Shown: positions 25,575 to 33,747, numbered from the stretch's first letter. The stretch is DNA of 57,735 bases from Lachnospiraceae bacterium (GCA_910576385.1 CAJTIR010000024.1:1-57735), one strand, 5' to 3'. The notes: generated from the sequence alone by a model not told the origin. Numbers and translations: made by a program.

Positions 25575-26675
25575 ATGGCTGTATATAAGGACAATGCCAC
25601 TGGGACGTGGCGGGTTATCTACCGCTTTACGAACTGGAAAGGGGAGAGGAAGCAGACACAAAAGAGGGGTTTTGCAACAAAGAGGGAGGCGCAGGCTTGG
25701 GAACATGAAGTTATGCTCAAACAGGGGGCAAAGCTGGATATGACATTCGGAAGTTTCTTTGAAGTGTATGAAGCCGATAAGAAGCAGCGTGTCAAGGAAA
25801 GCACATGGGAATCCAAGAGCCATGTGATTCGGACTAAGATCCTGCCTTATTTTGAAAACCGCAAAATCGCAGAGATTGAAGCAAAGGACGTCATTGCATG
25901 GCAGAATGAGCTGATGGCATACAAAGACGAAAAAGGGAAGCCTTATTCCGCAGATTATCTGCGGACGATACACGCACAGCTTACAGCAATCTTTAACCAT
26001 GCAGTTAATTTTTACAATCTTCCCTACAATCCAGCCAGACGGGCAGGGACGATAGGGAGCGAAACGCCGAAGGAAATGGAGTTCTGGACAAAAGAAGAAT
26101 ATTTGAAATTCTCGGAAGCCATGATGGATAAGCCCCGCTCTTTTTATGCGTTTGAAATGCTTTACTGGTGCGGCATACGTTCGGGGGAACTGCTTGCGCT
26201 CACTCCCTCTGACTTCGACTTTGAAAAGCAGACGGTCACAATCAGCAAGACGTACCACCGTTCAAAAGGGCGGGACATTGTCACAAGCCCGAAAACAAAA
26301 AAGAGCAACCGCACAATCAAAATGCCGCCTTTCCTGTGTGAAGAAATGCAGGAATATATCAAAATGCTTTATGATGTGAAGCCAGACGAACGACTGTTTA
26401 CGGTCACAAAATCCTATCTCAACCATGAGATGGAGCGCGGGGCAAAACAGGCAGGGGTGAAAAAAATACGAGTGCATGACATCCGTCATAGCGCGGTGTC
26501 CCTTTTGATTAATATGGGATTTTCCGTACTGGCAATAGGAGAACGCATGGGGCATGAAGCGGAGAAAATCACTTACCGATACGCGCACCTGTTCCCGACA
26601 ATCCAGACGGAAATGGCAGAAAAATTAGAGATGGAGCGGATGACAAAGGAGGAAGATTATGGAAAGGATTCTTGA
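25575..26675 (+). CDS. tyrosine recombinase/integrase
   Basis: A 366-residue Tn916/lambda-type integrase: an N-terminal arm-binding AP2-like segment (GTWRVIYRFTNWKGERKQTQKRGFATKREA), a core-binding domain, and the catalytic residues Arg in GIRSGELLAL, His-x-x-Arg in HDIRHSAVSLLI, His in GHEAEKIT and the Tyr in TYRYAH. It shares family and organisation with the integrase at 32380-33477 but clearly differs in sequence. It should catalyse integration and excision of the 24.4-31.9 kb element. The stop overlaps the next gene start. Confidence 0.93.
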   Translation: MAVYKDNATGTWRVIYRFTNWKGERKQTQKRGFATKREAQAWEHEVMLKQGAKLDMTFGSFFEVYEADKKQRVKESTWESKSHVIRTKILPYFENRKIAEIEAKDVIAWQNELMAYKDEKGKPYSADYLRTIHAQLTAIFNHAVNFYNLPYNPARRAGTIGSETPKEMEFWTKEEYLKFSEAMMDKPRSFYAFEMLYWCGIRSGELLALTPSDFDFEKQTVTISKTYHRSKGRDIVTSPKTKKSNRTIKMPPFLCEEMQEYIKMLYDVKPDERLFTVTKSYLNHEMERGAKQAGVKKIRVHDIRHSAVSLLINMGFSVLAIGERMGHEAEKITYRYAHLFPTIQTEMAEKLEMERMTKEEDYGKDS

Positions 26676-26982
26676 TTACAAGGGCAGATGGAGAAACCGT
26701 ACAGTTGCGTTCCGAGTATCAGATGAAGAAGCAAAGCTGCTGAATGATTTAGTCGCATTGTCGGGTCTGACAAAGCAGGATTATATTACAAGGCGGCTGC
26801 TGTGCAGGGACGTTGTGGTGCAGGGCAATCCGAGGGTATACAAGGCACTGAAAAACCAGATGGCGTCAATCCATGAGGAATTAAAGCGGCTGGAAACGTG
26901 TAGCGGTGAGAATGACGAATTACTCTATACTTTGCAGGTAATTGCAGCCACATTAAGCGGTCTGAAAGGAGAAGATGAATGA
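26659..26982 (+). CDS. MobC-like relaxosome accessory protein
   Basis: A 107-residue protein with an RNRTVAFRVSDEEAKLLNDLVALSGLTKQDYI segment, the ribbon-helix-helix-like N-terminus of MobC-type proteins that assist relaxase at oriT. It overlaps the integrase by 17 bases and the next gene by the ATGA junction. AAAGGAGGAAG precedes the start. Confidence 0.72.
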   Translation: MERILDYKGRWRNRTVAFRVSDEEAKLLNDLVALSGLTKQDYITRRLLCRDVVVQGNPRVYKALKNQMASIHEELKRLETCSGENDELLYTLQVIAATLSGLKGEDE

Positions 26983-28118
26983 CAGGAAAAAGAAAAGCGG
27001 CTGCTTCCATATCATCTGTTGGCGCAGATGGGAAACAGCCAAATGTAAAATCTGACAATGAAATTATAACAAATGGGGCAGGGGAAATCAATCTGCAAGC
27101 CACAAATAGCCGCAGGAACTCGGAGAAATCCGAGTGCGGCGGCTTGAAAACAATTTCCATGACGGAACTGTATGACACACTTTACCCACCGAGGATACCA
27201 GTGGTGGACGGCTTCCTGTATGGCGGCACATATCTTTTTGTTGGCGCGCCAAAAGTGGGGAAGTCCTTTTTCATGGGGCAGCTTGCCTACCATGTGGCGA
27301 TGGGGATTCCGTTGTGGGATTATCCAGTCCGCAAGGGGACGGTGCTATATCTGGCACTGGAAGATGATTATGCAAGGCTTCAGCGGCGGCTCTCGCAGAT
27401 GTTTGGCGTGGAAAGCGCAGACAATTTATATTTTGCGACAGAAGCAAAGACATTGAAAGAGGGCTTGGACAGCCAGTTAGAAGCGTTTGTAAAAAGGCAT
27501 ACGGACGCAAGGCTGATTATCATTGACACGCTCCAGAAAGTGCGTGAGGTCGGCGGGGAAAGCTATAATTACTCCAGCGATTATGAGATTGTGGCGAAGT
27601 TAAAATCATTCAGCGATAAACACGCCGTCTGCCTGTTGGTTGTTCATCACACCCGAAAACTGGAAGCAGGGGACAGCTTTGACATGATTTCTGGCACAAA
27701 CGGTCTGCTTGGGGCGGCAGACGGGGCGTTTATCATGCAGAAGAAAAAACGCACTGACAACGCCGCTGTGCTTGACATCGTAGGGCGCGACCAGCCAGAC
27801 CAAGAGCTGATGATTGAGTTTGACAGGGAACATTGTATCTGGAAATTTAGGAAAGCGGAAACGGAACTTTGGAAAATGCCGCCAGACCCTTTGCTTGAAG
27901 CGGTGGATAAACTGTTGACGGAGGACAACCCAGAGTGGGAGGGTACGGCGACTGAATTGCTGAAACTGCTTCCAGATATGCAGATGCAGGCAAATGTCCT
28001 TTCCAGAAAATTGAACGTGGCAAACAGCCAGCTTAGGAACGATTACGGCATTTGTTACAACAATAAGCGGGGGCATGAACGGAAAATCATTTTGAAACGC
28101 CTTTTGCACAAACCATAA
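26979..28118 (+). CDS. RepA-like RecA-fold ATPase/helicase
   Basis: A 379-residue protein. Walker A GAPKVGKSFF at about 92-101, a YLALEDDYARLQRRL segment, Walker B LIIIDTLQKV, VVHHTRK and SGTNGLLGAADGAF, the pattern of plasmid RepA/DnaB-type hexameric ATPases found in mobilizable elements. It probably supports element replication after excision. A C-terminal winged-helix-like part (LSRKLNVANSQL) follows. Confidence 0.82.
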   Translation: MTGKRKAAASISSVGADGKQPNVKSDNEIITNGAGEINLQATNSRRNSEKSECGGLKTISMTELYDTLYPPRIPVVDGFLYGGTYLFVGAPKVGKSFFMGQLAYHVAMGIPLWDYPVRKGTVLYLALEDDYARLQRRLSQMFGVESADNLYFATEAKTLKEGLDSQLEAFVKRHTDARLIIIDTLQKVREVGGESYNYSSDYEIVAKLKSFSDKHAVCLLVVHHTRKLEAGDSFDMISGTNGLLGAADGAFIMQKKKRTDNAAVLDIVGRDQPDQELMIEFDREHCIWKFRKAETELWKMPPDPLLEAVDKLLTEDNPEWEGTATELLKLLPDMQMQANVLSRKLNVANSQLRNDYGICYNNKRGHERKIILKRLLHKP

Positions 28119-28400
28119 AAGCGTCGATATGCGTCGGTTGCGACGGTATTTTATACCTCGGGGCGGTAAGGAAAATATCGTCAATATCGACGCAAACCGA
28201 CGCAGAAGCGATTGAATGGTGTAAGCGGAACTTGCTTAAGACGGCTGTAAAGCCGTTCCATCCGTAGGATGGAAAAGCCCCCGGCAGGGCGCAAAACCCG
28301 CTTGCGGGTTGCATTTTTGTTGGCGCAGCAGACAAAAGTGCTTTTGCGTTACTTTCGGGAAAGTAACAAAGCCTACCAGCCGAAAAGAAAGGGCGTGATT
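28119..28400 (+). other. candidate origin of transfer (clustered hairpins)
   Basis: Between the RepA-like gene and the relaxase lie GCGTCG/CGACGC words in both orientations (28121-28205), then successive hairpins: ACGGCT-GTA-AGCCGT (28241-28255), TTCCATCC-GTA-GGATGGAA, GCCCCCGGCAGGGC, GCAAAACCCGCTTGCGGGTTGC (28291-28312) and GTTACTTTCGGGAAAGTAAC (28348-28367). Such a run of hairpins upstream of a relaxase gene is typical of oriT. The nick site is not identified. Confidence 0.5.
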
Positions 28401-28423
28401 TTATAAAGCGGACGATTAGCGCA

Positions 28424-29581
28424 ATGGTGGGGAAAGGCTCGGTCAACCATAACAGCCGAAAATTTAAGGCTGAAAATGTGGATGGGGAGCGTTCGCACCT
28501 TAATATGGATTATTGCAATGAGAGCATAAAGAAAGTGTATCATAAATTATTTGATGAAGCATTGCAGAGATATAATGAGAAACAGACGAGGGCAGACCGC
28601 CGTATTGACAACTATTATGAGAAGATACGGAACTCAAAGCAGGAAAAGACGTTCCATGAACTGATTTTGCAGATTGGGGATAAGGAGAACATGGGGACAG
28701 GGAGTGAGAATGGAAACCTTGCCAAACAGGTTTTAGATGAATATTACCAGCAGTTCCAAGAGAGAAATCCTAACCTCCATGTATTTTCCGCACATCTGCA
28801 TATGGATGAAGCAACACCGCACCTGCACATTGATTTTGTTCCATTTACGACAGGCAGTAAGCGGGGATTAGATACAAGAGTTTCACTCAAACAGGCGTTA
28901 GCGGCACAGGGATTCAAAGGCGGCAGTCGTGGCGATACGGAGTGGAGCCAGTGGGTACAGTCCGAAAAGGAACAGCTTGCCGCTGTCATGGAGCGGCATG
29001 GAATTGAGTGGGAGCATAAAGGTACGCATGAGAAACATTTGTCCGTCCTTGACTATAAAAAGCAGGAGCGGGAAAAAGAGGTTGTCCATCTTGAGGGACA
29101 GATTTTGGAGAAACAAGAAGAATTTCAAGTGCTGTCTGACAGGGTAAAGAATTATGGCAAAAGCATTGAGAACTTAAAAACGCTTGAGCAGATTCTTGAT
29201 ACTTCCCCAGAATACCAGTTGCCAGAGCCGCAGGGGTTGGCGTCGGCAAAGTCATATAAAAATAAAGCTGCAGAGCCTTTAATAGAAAGGCTGAAATCGC
29301 TTGTCAAAACGGCTGTTATAAAAGGTTTTGAAGCATGGGACAGTTACTATCAGCTGAATATTGCAAATGGCAACCTCCATCGTGAAAATGAGCGATTAAC
29401 AAAAGCCAATGAAAAATTAGCAGGAGAAAATGAAGTCCTCCGCATAGAAAATAAAGATTATAAGCTGCTCCGCAAGGCATTTGGAAGCAAGCAGATGGAC
29501 AGCCTTTTAGGGCAGGCAAAAGAAGTAAAGCAGTCTAAGCAGCGTGGTAAACGCATTAGAAATAATCAAGAGGAAAGGTAG
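28424..29581 (+). CDS. MobA/MobL-type relaxase
   Basis: A 385-residue relaxase. The metal-binding motif HLHMDEATPHLHIDFVPF holds the clustered histidines of Mob/Pre relaxases, preceded by KGSVNHNSR near the N-terminus. The C-terminal third is a predicted coiled coil. In-frame conserved-looking residues (KRTISAM) extend upstream of ATG 28424 to about 28403 with no ATG, GTG or TTG, so the true start may be a rare codon such as ATA 28403 behind GAAAGGG, or ATG 28424. It nicks at oriT and starts transfer using another element's conjugation machinery. Confidence 0.88.
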   Translation: MVGKGSVNHNSRKFKAENVDGERSHLNMDYCNESIKKVYHKLFDEALQRYNEKQTRADRRIDNYYEKIRNSKQEKTFHELILQIGDKENMGTGSENGNLAKQVLDEYYQQFQERNPNLHVFSAHLHMDEATPHLHIDFVPFTTGSKRGLDTRVSLKQALAAQGFKGGSRGDTEWSQWVQSEKEQLAAVMERHGIEWEHKGTHEKHLSVLDYKKQEREKEVVHLEGQILEKQEEFQVLSDRVKNYGKSIENLKTLEQILDTSPEYQLPEPQGLASAKSYKNKAAEPLIERLKSLVKTAVIKGFEAWDSYYQLNIANGNLHRENERLTKANEKLAGENEVLRIENKDYKLLRKAFGSKQMDSLLGQAKEVKQSKQRGKRIRNNQEER

Positions 29582-29590
29582 GAGCAGACA

Positions 29591-29965
29591 ATGAAAAAGA
29601 CAATTTTTGAGGAAATGGGCGGCACTTTTGTAAAGGTTGGAGATTATTATTTACCAGAGCTTGCATTACCTCCCGAAGAAGAAAAGCCTATCGGGATATG
29701 GGGGCAACGACACTTGCAATACCTTAAAGAGTATAAACAGTTTGTTTATATGAACCTGCTTACAAGTGGCAGGCTGAACGATTATCTTGCAAGCGTGGAT
29801 GAACAGGCAGAGGATATGTTTTCTCGGTTAGTAACGGAATATGCTGACAGGCAGGAAGTGACGGAACAGCTAAAGGCAGAAAATCAGCTTTTATGGATTG
29901 GGAAAATGAATGCTATTCAGGCTTGTGTAAGGGAGGTTGTAAATAGTGAAATGATTTATATTTAA
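29591..29965 (+). CDS. TnpV-like transposon-encoded protein
   Basis: A 124-residue protein with the TnpV layout: KTIFEEMGGTF..VGDYYLPELALP near the N-terminus, GIWGQRHLQYLKEYKQ, and LLWIGKMNAIQACVREVVNSEMIY at the end. TnpV-type proteins are common cargo of clostridial mobilizable elements; their function is unknown. It follows the relaxase by 9 bases. Confidence 0.8.
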   Translation: MKKTIFEEMGGTFVKVGDYYLPELALPPEEEKPIGIWGQRHLQYLKEYKQFVYMNLLTSGRLNDYLASVDEQAEDMFSRLVTEYADRQEVTEQLKAENQLLWIGKMNAIQACVREVVNSEMIYI

Positions 29966-30064
29966 TACAAAGGTTTTTATGCAATTATTGACACAGAAGG
30001 ATTGGAATATAGTTAATGCGGGTGGAGCGGGTACTGCTCCACCACTTTAAGATGAAAAATAAAA

Positions 30065-30235
30065 TCAGTCAAAAGTTATCTTGCCGTTTTCTTTTTCAAA
30101 TTCAGCAATATGTTTTTTCATCAAGACTTCCAGTTCGCGGTTAGCGGAACGGGCGTTATAATCAGCAACAAAACGAAATTTTTTCAATAATTCAGTGTCA
30201 ATTCTTAAAGTAAATTTAGCTGTTTCAGTCGTCAT
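30065..30235 (-). CDS. ribbon-helix-helix protein, copy 1
   Basis: A 56-residue Arc/MetJ-type protein (TAKFTLRIDTELLKKFRFVADYNARSANRELEVLMKKHIAEFEKENG). It is closely similar to the gene just upstream at 30324-30491. The repeated TGACGGC words immediately upstream (30274-30311) are likely its operator. ATG 30235 follows GGAGGTG. Confidence 0.8.
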   Translation of the reverse strand: MTTETAKFTLRIDTELLKKFRFVADYNARSANRELEVLMKKHIAEFEKENGKITFD

Positions 30236-30273
30236 GCCAGCACCTCCATACAAGACATTATTATACGGTCAAT

Positions 30274-30311
30274 TTGACGGCAGAAAGATGGCTTGACGGC
30301 TGTATGACGGC
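30274..30311. repeat. TGACGGC operator repeats, set 1
   Basis: TTGACGGC at 30274-30281 and 30293-30300 and ATGACGGC at 30304-30311. Direct repeats in the promoter area of the ribbon-helix-helix gene, typical of Arc/MetJ-type cooperative binding. Confidence 0.55.
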
Positions 30312-30323
30312 ATGAAATTTTAG

Positions 30324-30491
30324 TCACATTTTTATTTTTCCATGCTGTTTTTCAAATTCAGCAATATGCTTTTTTATCAATATTGTTAATTGATTATTGG
30401 CAGAGCGGGCATTGTATTCTGAAATGTAGCGGAATTTCTTTAATAATTCGTCATTTATCCGAAGTGTAAATTTTGATGTTTTTACTTTCAA
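30324..30491 (-). CDS. ribbon-helix-helix protein, copy 2 (TTG start)
   Basis: A 55-residue frame starting at TTG 30491 behind AAGGATG reads KFTLRINDELLKKFRYISEYN followed by ARSANNQLTILIKKHIAEFEK and ends in GKIKM. It is a close paralogue of the protein at 30065-30235, evidently a tandem duplication. The TTG start makes it easy to miss. A second set of TGACGGC repeats lies upstream (30540-30575), matching the arrangement at copy 1. Confidence 0.72.
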   Translation of the reverse strand: MKVKTSKFTLRINDELLKKFRYISEYNARSANNQLTILIKKHIAEFEKQHGKIKM

Positions 30492-30539
30492 TGATAATCA
30501 CATCCTTAACGGCTTAATAATGTTATTATACTGTCAAAA

Positions 30540-30575
30540 TGACGGCTAAATGCATATTGACGGCAAAACGACGGC
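30540..30575. repeat. TGACGGC operator repeats, set 2
   Basis: TGACGGC at 30540-30546, TTGACGGC at 30557-30564 and CGACGGC at 30569-30575, between the divergent ribbon-helix-helix copy 2 and the gene at 30616. Likely operator for both. Confidence 0.5.
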
Positions 30576-30615
30576 ATATTATAATCAAAGGTAGAAAAAT
30601 ACGGAGGTTGAGAAT

Positions 30616-31143
30616 ATGGGAAAGGAACATGATAGATATGATTGTCTGCGCTATGAACTTTTTGAAACACTCATTCCTGTAATGCTATATAAGGGAACTG
30701 AAAAAGAAAAAAATGAATTTTTCGGCTTTCTGAAGCAGGATGGCAAAGCGTTTATCCATGCTATGTATCAAACTTTATGTGAAGAAGATGATTTGCCATA
30801 TCCACATGAAAAGGCAGATTGTGAAGTAGAGGTTTTTGAAAGAGGGGGAGTCAATATTCTACAGATTTTACTTCCACCGCATAATCCTAATATTAGTGAC
30901 ATATTGCGGGCATATCTTCTCTTTGCAAAGCGTGGGGACAGCACAGATACAAGGCGGTATTTTGTGATTAAGCAGTTTAAAAACGGAAAAATCTTTATTC
31001 TACATACAAGTTCTGAATGTGAGCAGCTATTGGGGGAAGAATTGACGGAACATACTGGGGATATGGAATATGAATATTGGAGGTTGGTGCGTACTTATGC
31101 AAAAGTAATCCTATTGGATATGAAAAATGAAATATTGGTATAG
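30616..31143 (+). CDS. unidentified protein of the mobilizable element
   Basis: A 175-residue soluble acidic protein (opening MGKEHDRYDCLRYELFETL) with no motif I recognise. ACGGAGG precedes ATG 30616. It is divergent from the ribbon-helix-helix pair and probably controlled by the TGACGGC boxes. Cargo of the element; function unknown. Confidence 0.6.
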   Translation: MGKEHDRYDCLRYELFETLIPVMLYKGTEKEKNEFFGFLKQDGKAFIHAMYQTLCEEDDLPYPHEKADCEVEVFERGGVNILQILLPPHNPNISDILRAYLLFAKRGDSTDTRRYFVIKQFKNGKIFILHTSSECEQLLGEELTEHTGDMEYEYWRLVRTYAKVILLDMKNEILV

Positions 31144-31192
31144 GACAATATTAAGAAGTTTTTGAAAACAGGGATAGAGGAAAGGATGAATT

Positions 31193-31618
31193 ATGAATAT
31201 TGAGAAATTTACAGATATGCTTTTAAAAACCCTTGAAAAAATGGAAGTATCTGTAGCTAATGTTGAGCATATGACAAAAGATGGCGGTCTGCTTGGAATA
31301 GCGACATCTGACGATAGCCAATTTTTAATCAAGATAGGAAAGTGTGATTTGGAGCATGAAACATTCTTTCGGGAAATGGATGAAACAAACAGTAGGATTC
31401 ATGGAATGTTTGAGAGGTTTACGAATAGTTGGGAATATAACCGCATAATGATGCAAAATGATGTTGATTTAGATTGGTTGGAAGAAAAGTTAGATAGAGA
31501 TGATTATCGAAAATTAGAAAAATATATTCTAAATCAATATTTGAAAAATGATGAGCTTATTTTTAGGTTGGGATTTAGATACGCATGGGCGCTATTTTCT
31601 GAATGTGCTGAAAAATAA
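31193..31618 (+). CDS. unidentified small acidic protein
   Basis: A 141-residue protein starting MNIEKFTDMLLKTLEKMEVSV, mostly helical by composition, with no recognised domain. It follows the gene at 30616 by about 50 bases in the same direction with AGAGGAAAGG as ribosome-binding site, so the two may act together. Function unknown. Confidence 0.55.
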   Translation: MNIEKFTDMLLKTLEKMEVSVANVEHMTKDGGLLGIATSDDSQFLIKIGKCDLEHETFFREMDETNSRIHGMFERFTNSWEYNRIMMQNDVDLDWLEEKLDRDDYRKLEKYILNQYLKNDELIFRLGFRYAWALFSECAEK

Positions 31619-31711
31619 GTATGAAAGAGGATAGGGAATATTTGGTGTCGGAATATAATTGGGGTGTAAAAATGGGTTGCCAAATTATGAAGATTTGTTA
31701 TAATATGGGTG

Positions 31712-31729
31712 TGGCAACATTTTGGCAAC
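31712..31729 (+). repeat. right-end TGGCAAC direct repeat pair
   Basis: TGGCAAC at 31712-31718 and 31723-31729, period 11, mirroring the left-end pair at 24484-24502. Confidence 0.45.
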
Positions 31730-31851
31730 AGAAAATCAGCAAGCCAGAATAAATGGTGTAATTGAAATAAAAATAGGCGTGTATTTACATGAAAGTTAAA
31801 CAAATATAGTTAGAAACAACAAAGGATACGCCGAGTTCGAGTAACGGACTA

Positions 31852-31890
31852 AATCTCGGAAAGCCAGTAAAACTAGGGCTTTCCGAGATT
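31852..31890. terminator. perfect 14-bp hairpin at the element junction
   Basis: AATCTCGGAAAGCC pairs perfectly with GGCTTTCCGAGATT around an 11-base loop, followed by TTCTTTG. It overlaps the AAAGCCAGT part of the putative attachment box, so it may be both a terminator and part of the integration target. Confidence 0.6.
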
Positions 31891-31902
31891 TTCTTTGTCC
31901 AG

Positions 31903-31957
31903 TGGTTCTATTTTGGTTCTATTCATTTTTGGTGGTTCCGAAATTAGAGTGGTTCTA
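31903..31957 (+). repeat. TGGTTCTAT repeats at the end of the second element
   Basis: TGGTTCTAT at 31903-31911 and 31914-31922 (period 11), then TGGTTC at 31933 and TGGTTCTA at 31950. They are adjacent to the minus-strand integrase module and probably are its integrase arm sites. Confidence 0.42.
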
Positions 31958-31994
31958 ATTGTTATTGCTATGTAAGCCATTCTGTTTTTGTCGG

Positions 31995-32378
31995 CTATTC
32001 TGCAGGGTTTTGATTTTCTTTTGTGGTATTATTCTGAAAAAGATATGCTGCTCCGTTTAGAATATCCACAATGGTAGTGGCAAGGGCAGTGCATTCTGCT
32101 TTCAGTTCTTCCAGTCCGTCATCAGACAAAGAAGGAACAGTTCCGGATAGGAGCTGTTCTTTAATGTCGTTCATGGTCTGCTGCATTTCCTTAGCGGCAT
32201 CTACAATGCGTTGTATATTTTCTTTTTTGCCAACAACTATGATATTGCTATATATACAGGCTCGTATGATATACTGGCGCTTCTGCATTCCGCTCATGGC
32301 TATGCGTGTTTCAATCTGTATCCGTTCGTATTCCGTTGGACGGAAACTGATGGTTGCATTTTTATGTTGTCCTGGCAT
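31995..32378 (-). CDS. MobC-like relaxosome accessory protein
   Basis: A 127-residue protein beginning MPGQHKNATISFRPTEYERIQIE, homologous to the orphan at 23785-24174. It begins one base after the integrase stop, so the two are co-transcribed. The same integrase-then-MobC order occurs in the 24.4-31.9 kb element. Confidence 0.75.
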   Translation of the reverse strand: MPGQHKNATISFRPTEYERIQIETRIAMSGMQKRQYIIRACIYSNIIVVGKKENIQRIVDAAKEMQQTMNDIKEQLLSGTVPSLSDDGLEELKAECTALATTIVDILNGAAYLFQNNTTKENQNPAE

Positions 32379-32379
32379 T

Positions 32380-33477
32380 TTATTTGTTTCCCTTCTTTTT
32401 ATCGTAATTTTTCTGTTTCTTGTAGACTTCTTCCAGTTTATCTGCAAGCTCCCTGTTCTGATTTGGAAAAAGGTGGGCATAGGTATTGAGCGTGGTCTGT
32501 ATCTTCTCATGCCCTAAACGGTTTGCGACCAGCAAGGCGGGTTGCTCCATATCAGAGATTAACAAACTGGCATGTGAGTGACGGAGATCGTGCAAGCGTA
32601 TTCTCTTGACACCAGAGGCTTTAATGCCCCGTAACATCTCATGTTCCAGATATGATTTTGTACAATGGAAAATCCTGTCCGTTGCCATGTAGCCGTAGAG
32701 ATGTGATGTATATTCCTTCAGTTCTGCAACAAGAAAATCAGGCAAGGTAACAACACGTTTTCCCTTTTCGGTCTTTGGTTCTGTTATAACATCCCTCCCT
32801 TCTATGCGCTGATATGATTTAGAAACGGAGATTGTCTTATTCTCAAAATCAATATCATTAAAATTCAGGGCAAGAAGTTCGCCGATTCGCAAGCCTGTCC
32901 AATACAAAGTAAGAAAAGCCATCTTCGACATATGCTTGTCGCGGACTCCTGTTAAAAAAGTTTCAAATTCGTCGCGGGTCCAAAAATTCATTTCATCTGC
33001 GTGATCCTTTCCCATAGTTCCAGCTCTTTTTGCTGGGTTGGATGCGAGATCATAATAATTACAGGCATAATTAAATATAGCAGAAAGCTGGGAAAACATA
33101 GTGCGAAGATAGGTCTGTGAATAGCCATTTTTCTTCGCCATCATCTTTGATTCCCAATCTCTGACCTGTGCAGCGTTAATCTCTGCCATTTTCATTTTAC
33201 CGAAGTATGGGAGTAATTTTAAATCAACGATATATCGTTTGCTGCGTATGGTATTCTCCCGCAAGCGGTTTTCCATATCGTTGAAATAAATTTCCACAAA
33301 TGCGGCAAAGGTCATATCCAGATTGTTTGATTGCTGGCGGATATAATCATTTGCCCAGTTTTCGGCCTCTTTCTTTGTCGCAAAGCCACGCTTGTGTTTT
33401 TTGATCCGTTCTCCCTGTGCGTTCTGATAGTAGAATTGACAGGACCATTTACCGTTTTTTTCTTTTTTTACTGTCAT
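32380..33477 (-). CDS. tyrosine recombinase/integrase of a second element
   Basis: A 365-residue Tn916-type integrase: N-terminal arm-binding segment (GKWSCQFYYQNAQGERIKKHKRGFATKKEA), catalytic Arg in GLRIGELLAL, HDLRHSHASLLI, a GHEKIQTT segment and Tyr in TYAHLF. It lies downstream of a small excisionase-like gene and upstream of a MobC-like gene. It either serves a small element or is the integrase of the larger backbone to its right. Confidence 0.93.
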   Translation of the reverse strand: MTVKKEKNGKWSCQFYYQNAQGERIKKHKRGFATKKEAENWANDYIRQQSNNLDMTFAAFVEIYFNDMENRLRENTIRSKRYIVDLKLLPYFGKMKMAEINAAQVRDWESKMMAKKNGYSQTYLRTMFSQLSAIFNYACNYYDLASNPAKRAGTMGKDHADEMNFWTRDEFETFLTGVRDKHMSKMAFLTLYWTGLRIGELLALNFNDIDFENKTISVSKSYQRIEGRDVITEPKTEKGKRVVTLPDFLVAELKEYTSHLYGYMATDRIFHCTKSYLEHEMLRGIKASGVKRIRLHDLRHSHASLLISDMEQPALLVANRLGHEKIQTTLNTYAHLFPNQNRELADKLEEVYKKQKNYDKKKGNK

Positions 33478-33531
33478 TGAAGAATCCTCCTTTAAAAAGG
33501 CAGGGAATGATTATACCCTGCCTTGATTGCT

Positions 33532-33747
33532 TTACTGGCAGGAAGCCTTTAATATTTCTTCTGCCTGTGATAAATCAAGTCCATAATAATGCTCTTGCAG
33601 ATATTTCTTTGGGATCTTTCCTGCGATAGTAATAAATCCTTTTTCTTTCAGTTCATTATTAAGGGTGCGTACTATTTGATATGCCTGTCCTCTGGACACG
33701 CCTATGAGTTGTGCTACTTCTGGAGCCGTGTAATAAAAGCCTGTCAT
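33532..33747 (-). CDS. excisionase-like helix-turn-helix protein
   Basis: A 71-residue protein with TAPEVAQLIGVSRGQAYQIVRTLNNELKEKG, paralogous in design to the protein at 25377. ATG 33747 follows GGGAGGAA. It lies 55 bases upstream of the integrase in the same direction; likely directionality factor or integrase regulator. Confidence 0.72.
   Translation of the reverse strand: MTGFYYTAPEVAQLIGVSRGQAYQIVRTLNNELKEKGFITIAGKIPKKYLQEHYYGLDLSQAEEILKASCQ

Larger units (their letters stand above)
24414..31868 (+). mobile_element. integrative mobilizable element, about 7.4 kb
   Basis: The interval contains a repressor, excisionase-like protein, tyrosine integrase, MobC-like protein, RepA-like ATPase, oriT-like hairpins, relaxase, TnpV and small regulators, a complete mobilizable element without its own conjugation genes. 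Both flanks carry GAGTTCGAGT...AAAGCCAGT boxes (24414-24449 and 31833-31868), and both inner ends carry 11-bp-spaced TTGGCAAC/TGGCAAC pairs (24484-24502 and 31712-31729). Exact attL/attR bases are inferred from these partial repeats only. Confidence 0.55.
31619..31994. other. gene-free junction between two integrative elements
   Basis: Holds, left to right: an inverted GTTGCCAA (31676), the right-end TGGCAAC pair (31712-31729), the GAGTTCGAGT...AAAGCCAGT box (31833-31868), a strong hairpin (31852-31890), and four TGGTTC words (31903-31957) belonging to the next element. No coding potential. Confidence 0.55.

Noticed and set aside
25437-26258. A 273-codon minus-strand open frame opposite the integrase gene
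   Set aside because: It is antisense to a clearly conserved integrase, is rich in Cys/Pro/His/Leu as expected for a shadow frame, and has no domain or ribosome-binding site.
27606-28184. A 192-codon minus-strand open frame over the RepA-like gene
   Set aside because: Antisense to a well-supported ATPase, with unnatural composition and no family resemblance.
32071-32517. A 148-codon plus-strand hydrophobic frame over the MobC/integrase region
   Set aside because: It looks like a membrane protein, but only because it is the complement of polar coding sequence; the minus-strand genes have conserved motifs.
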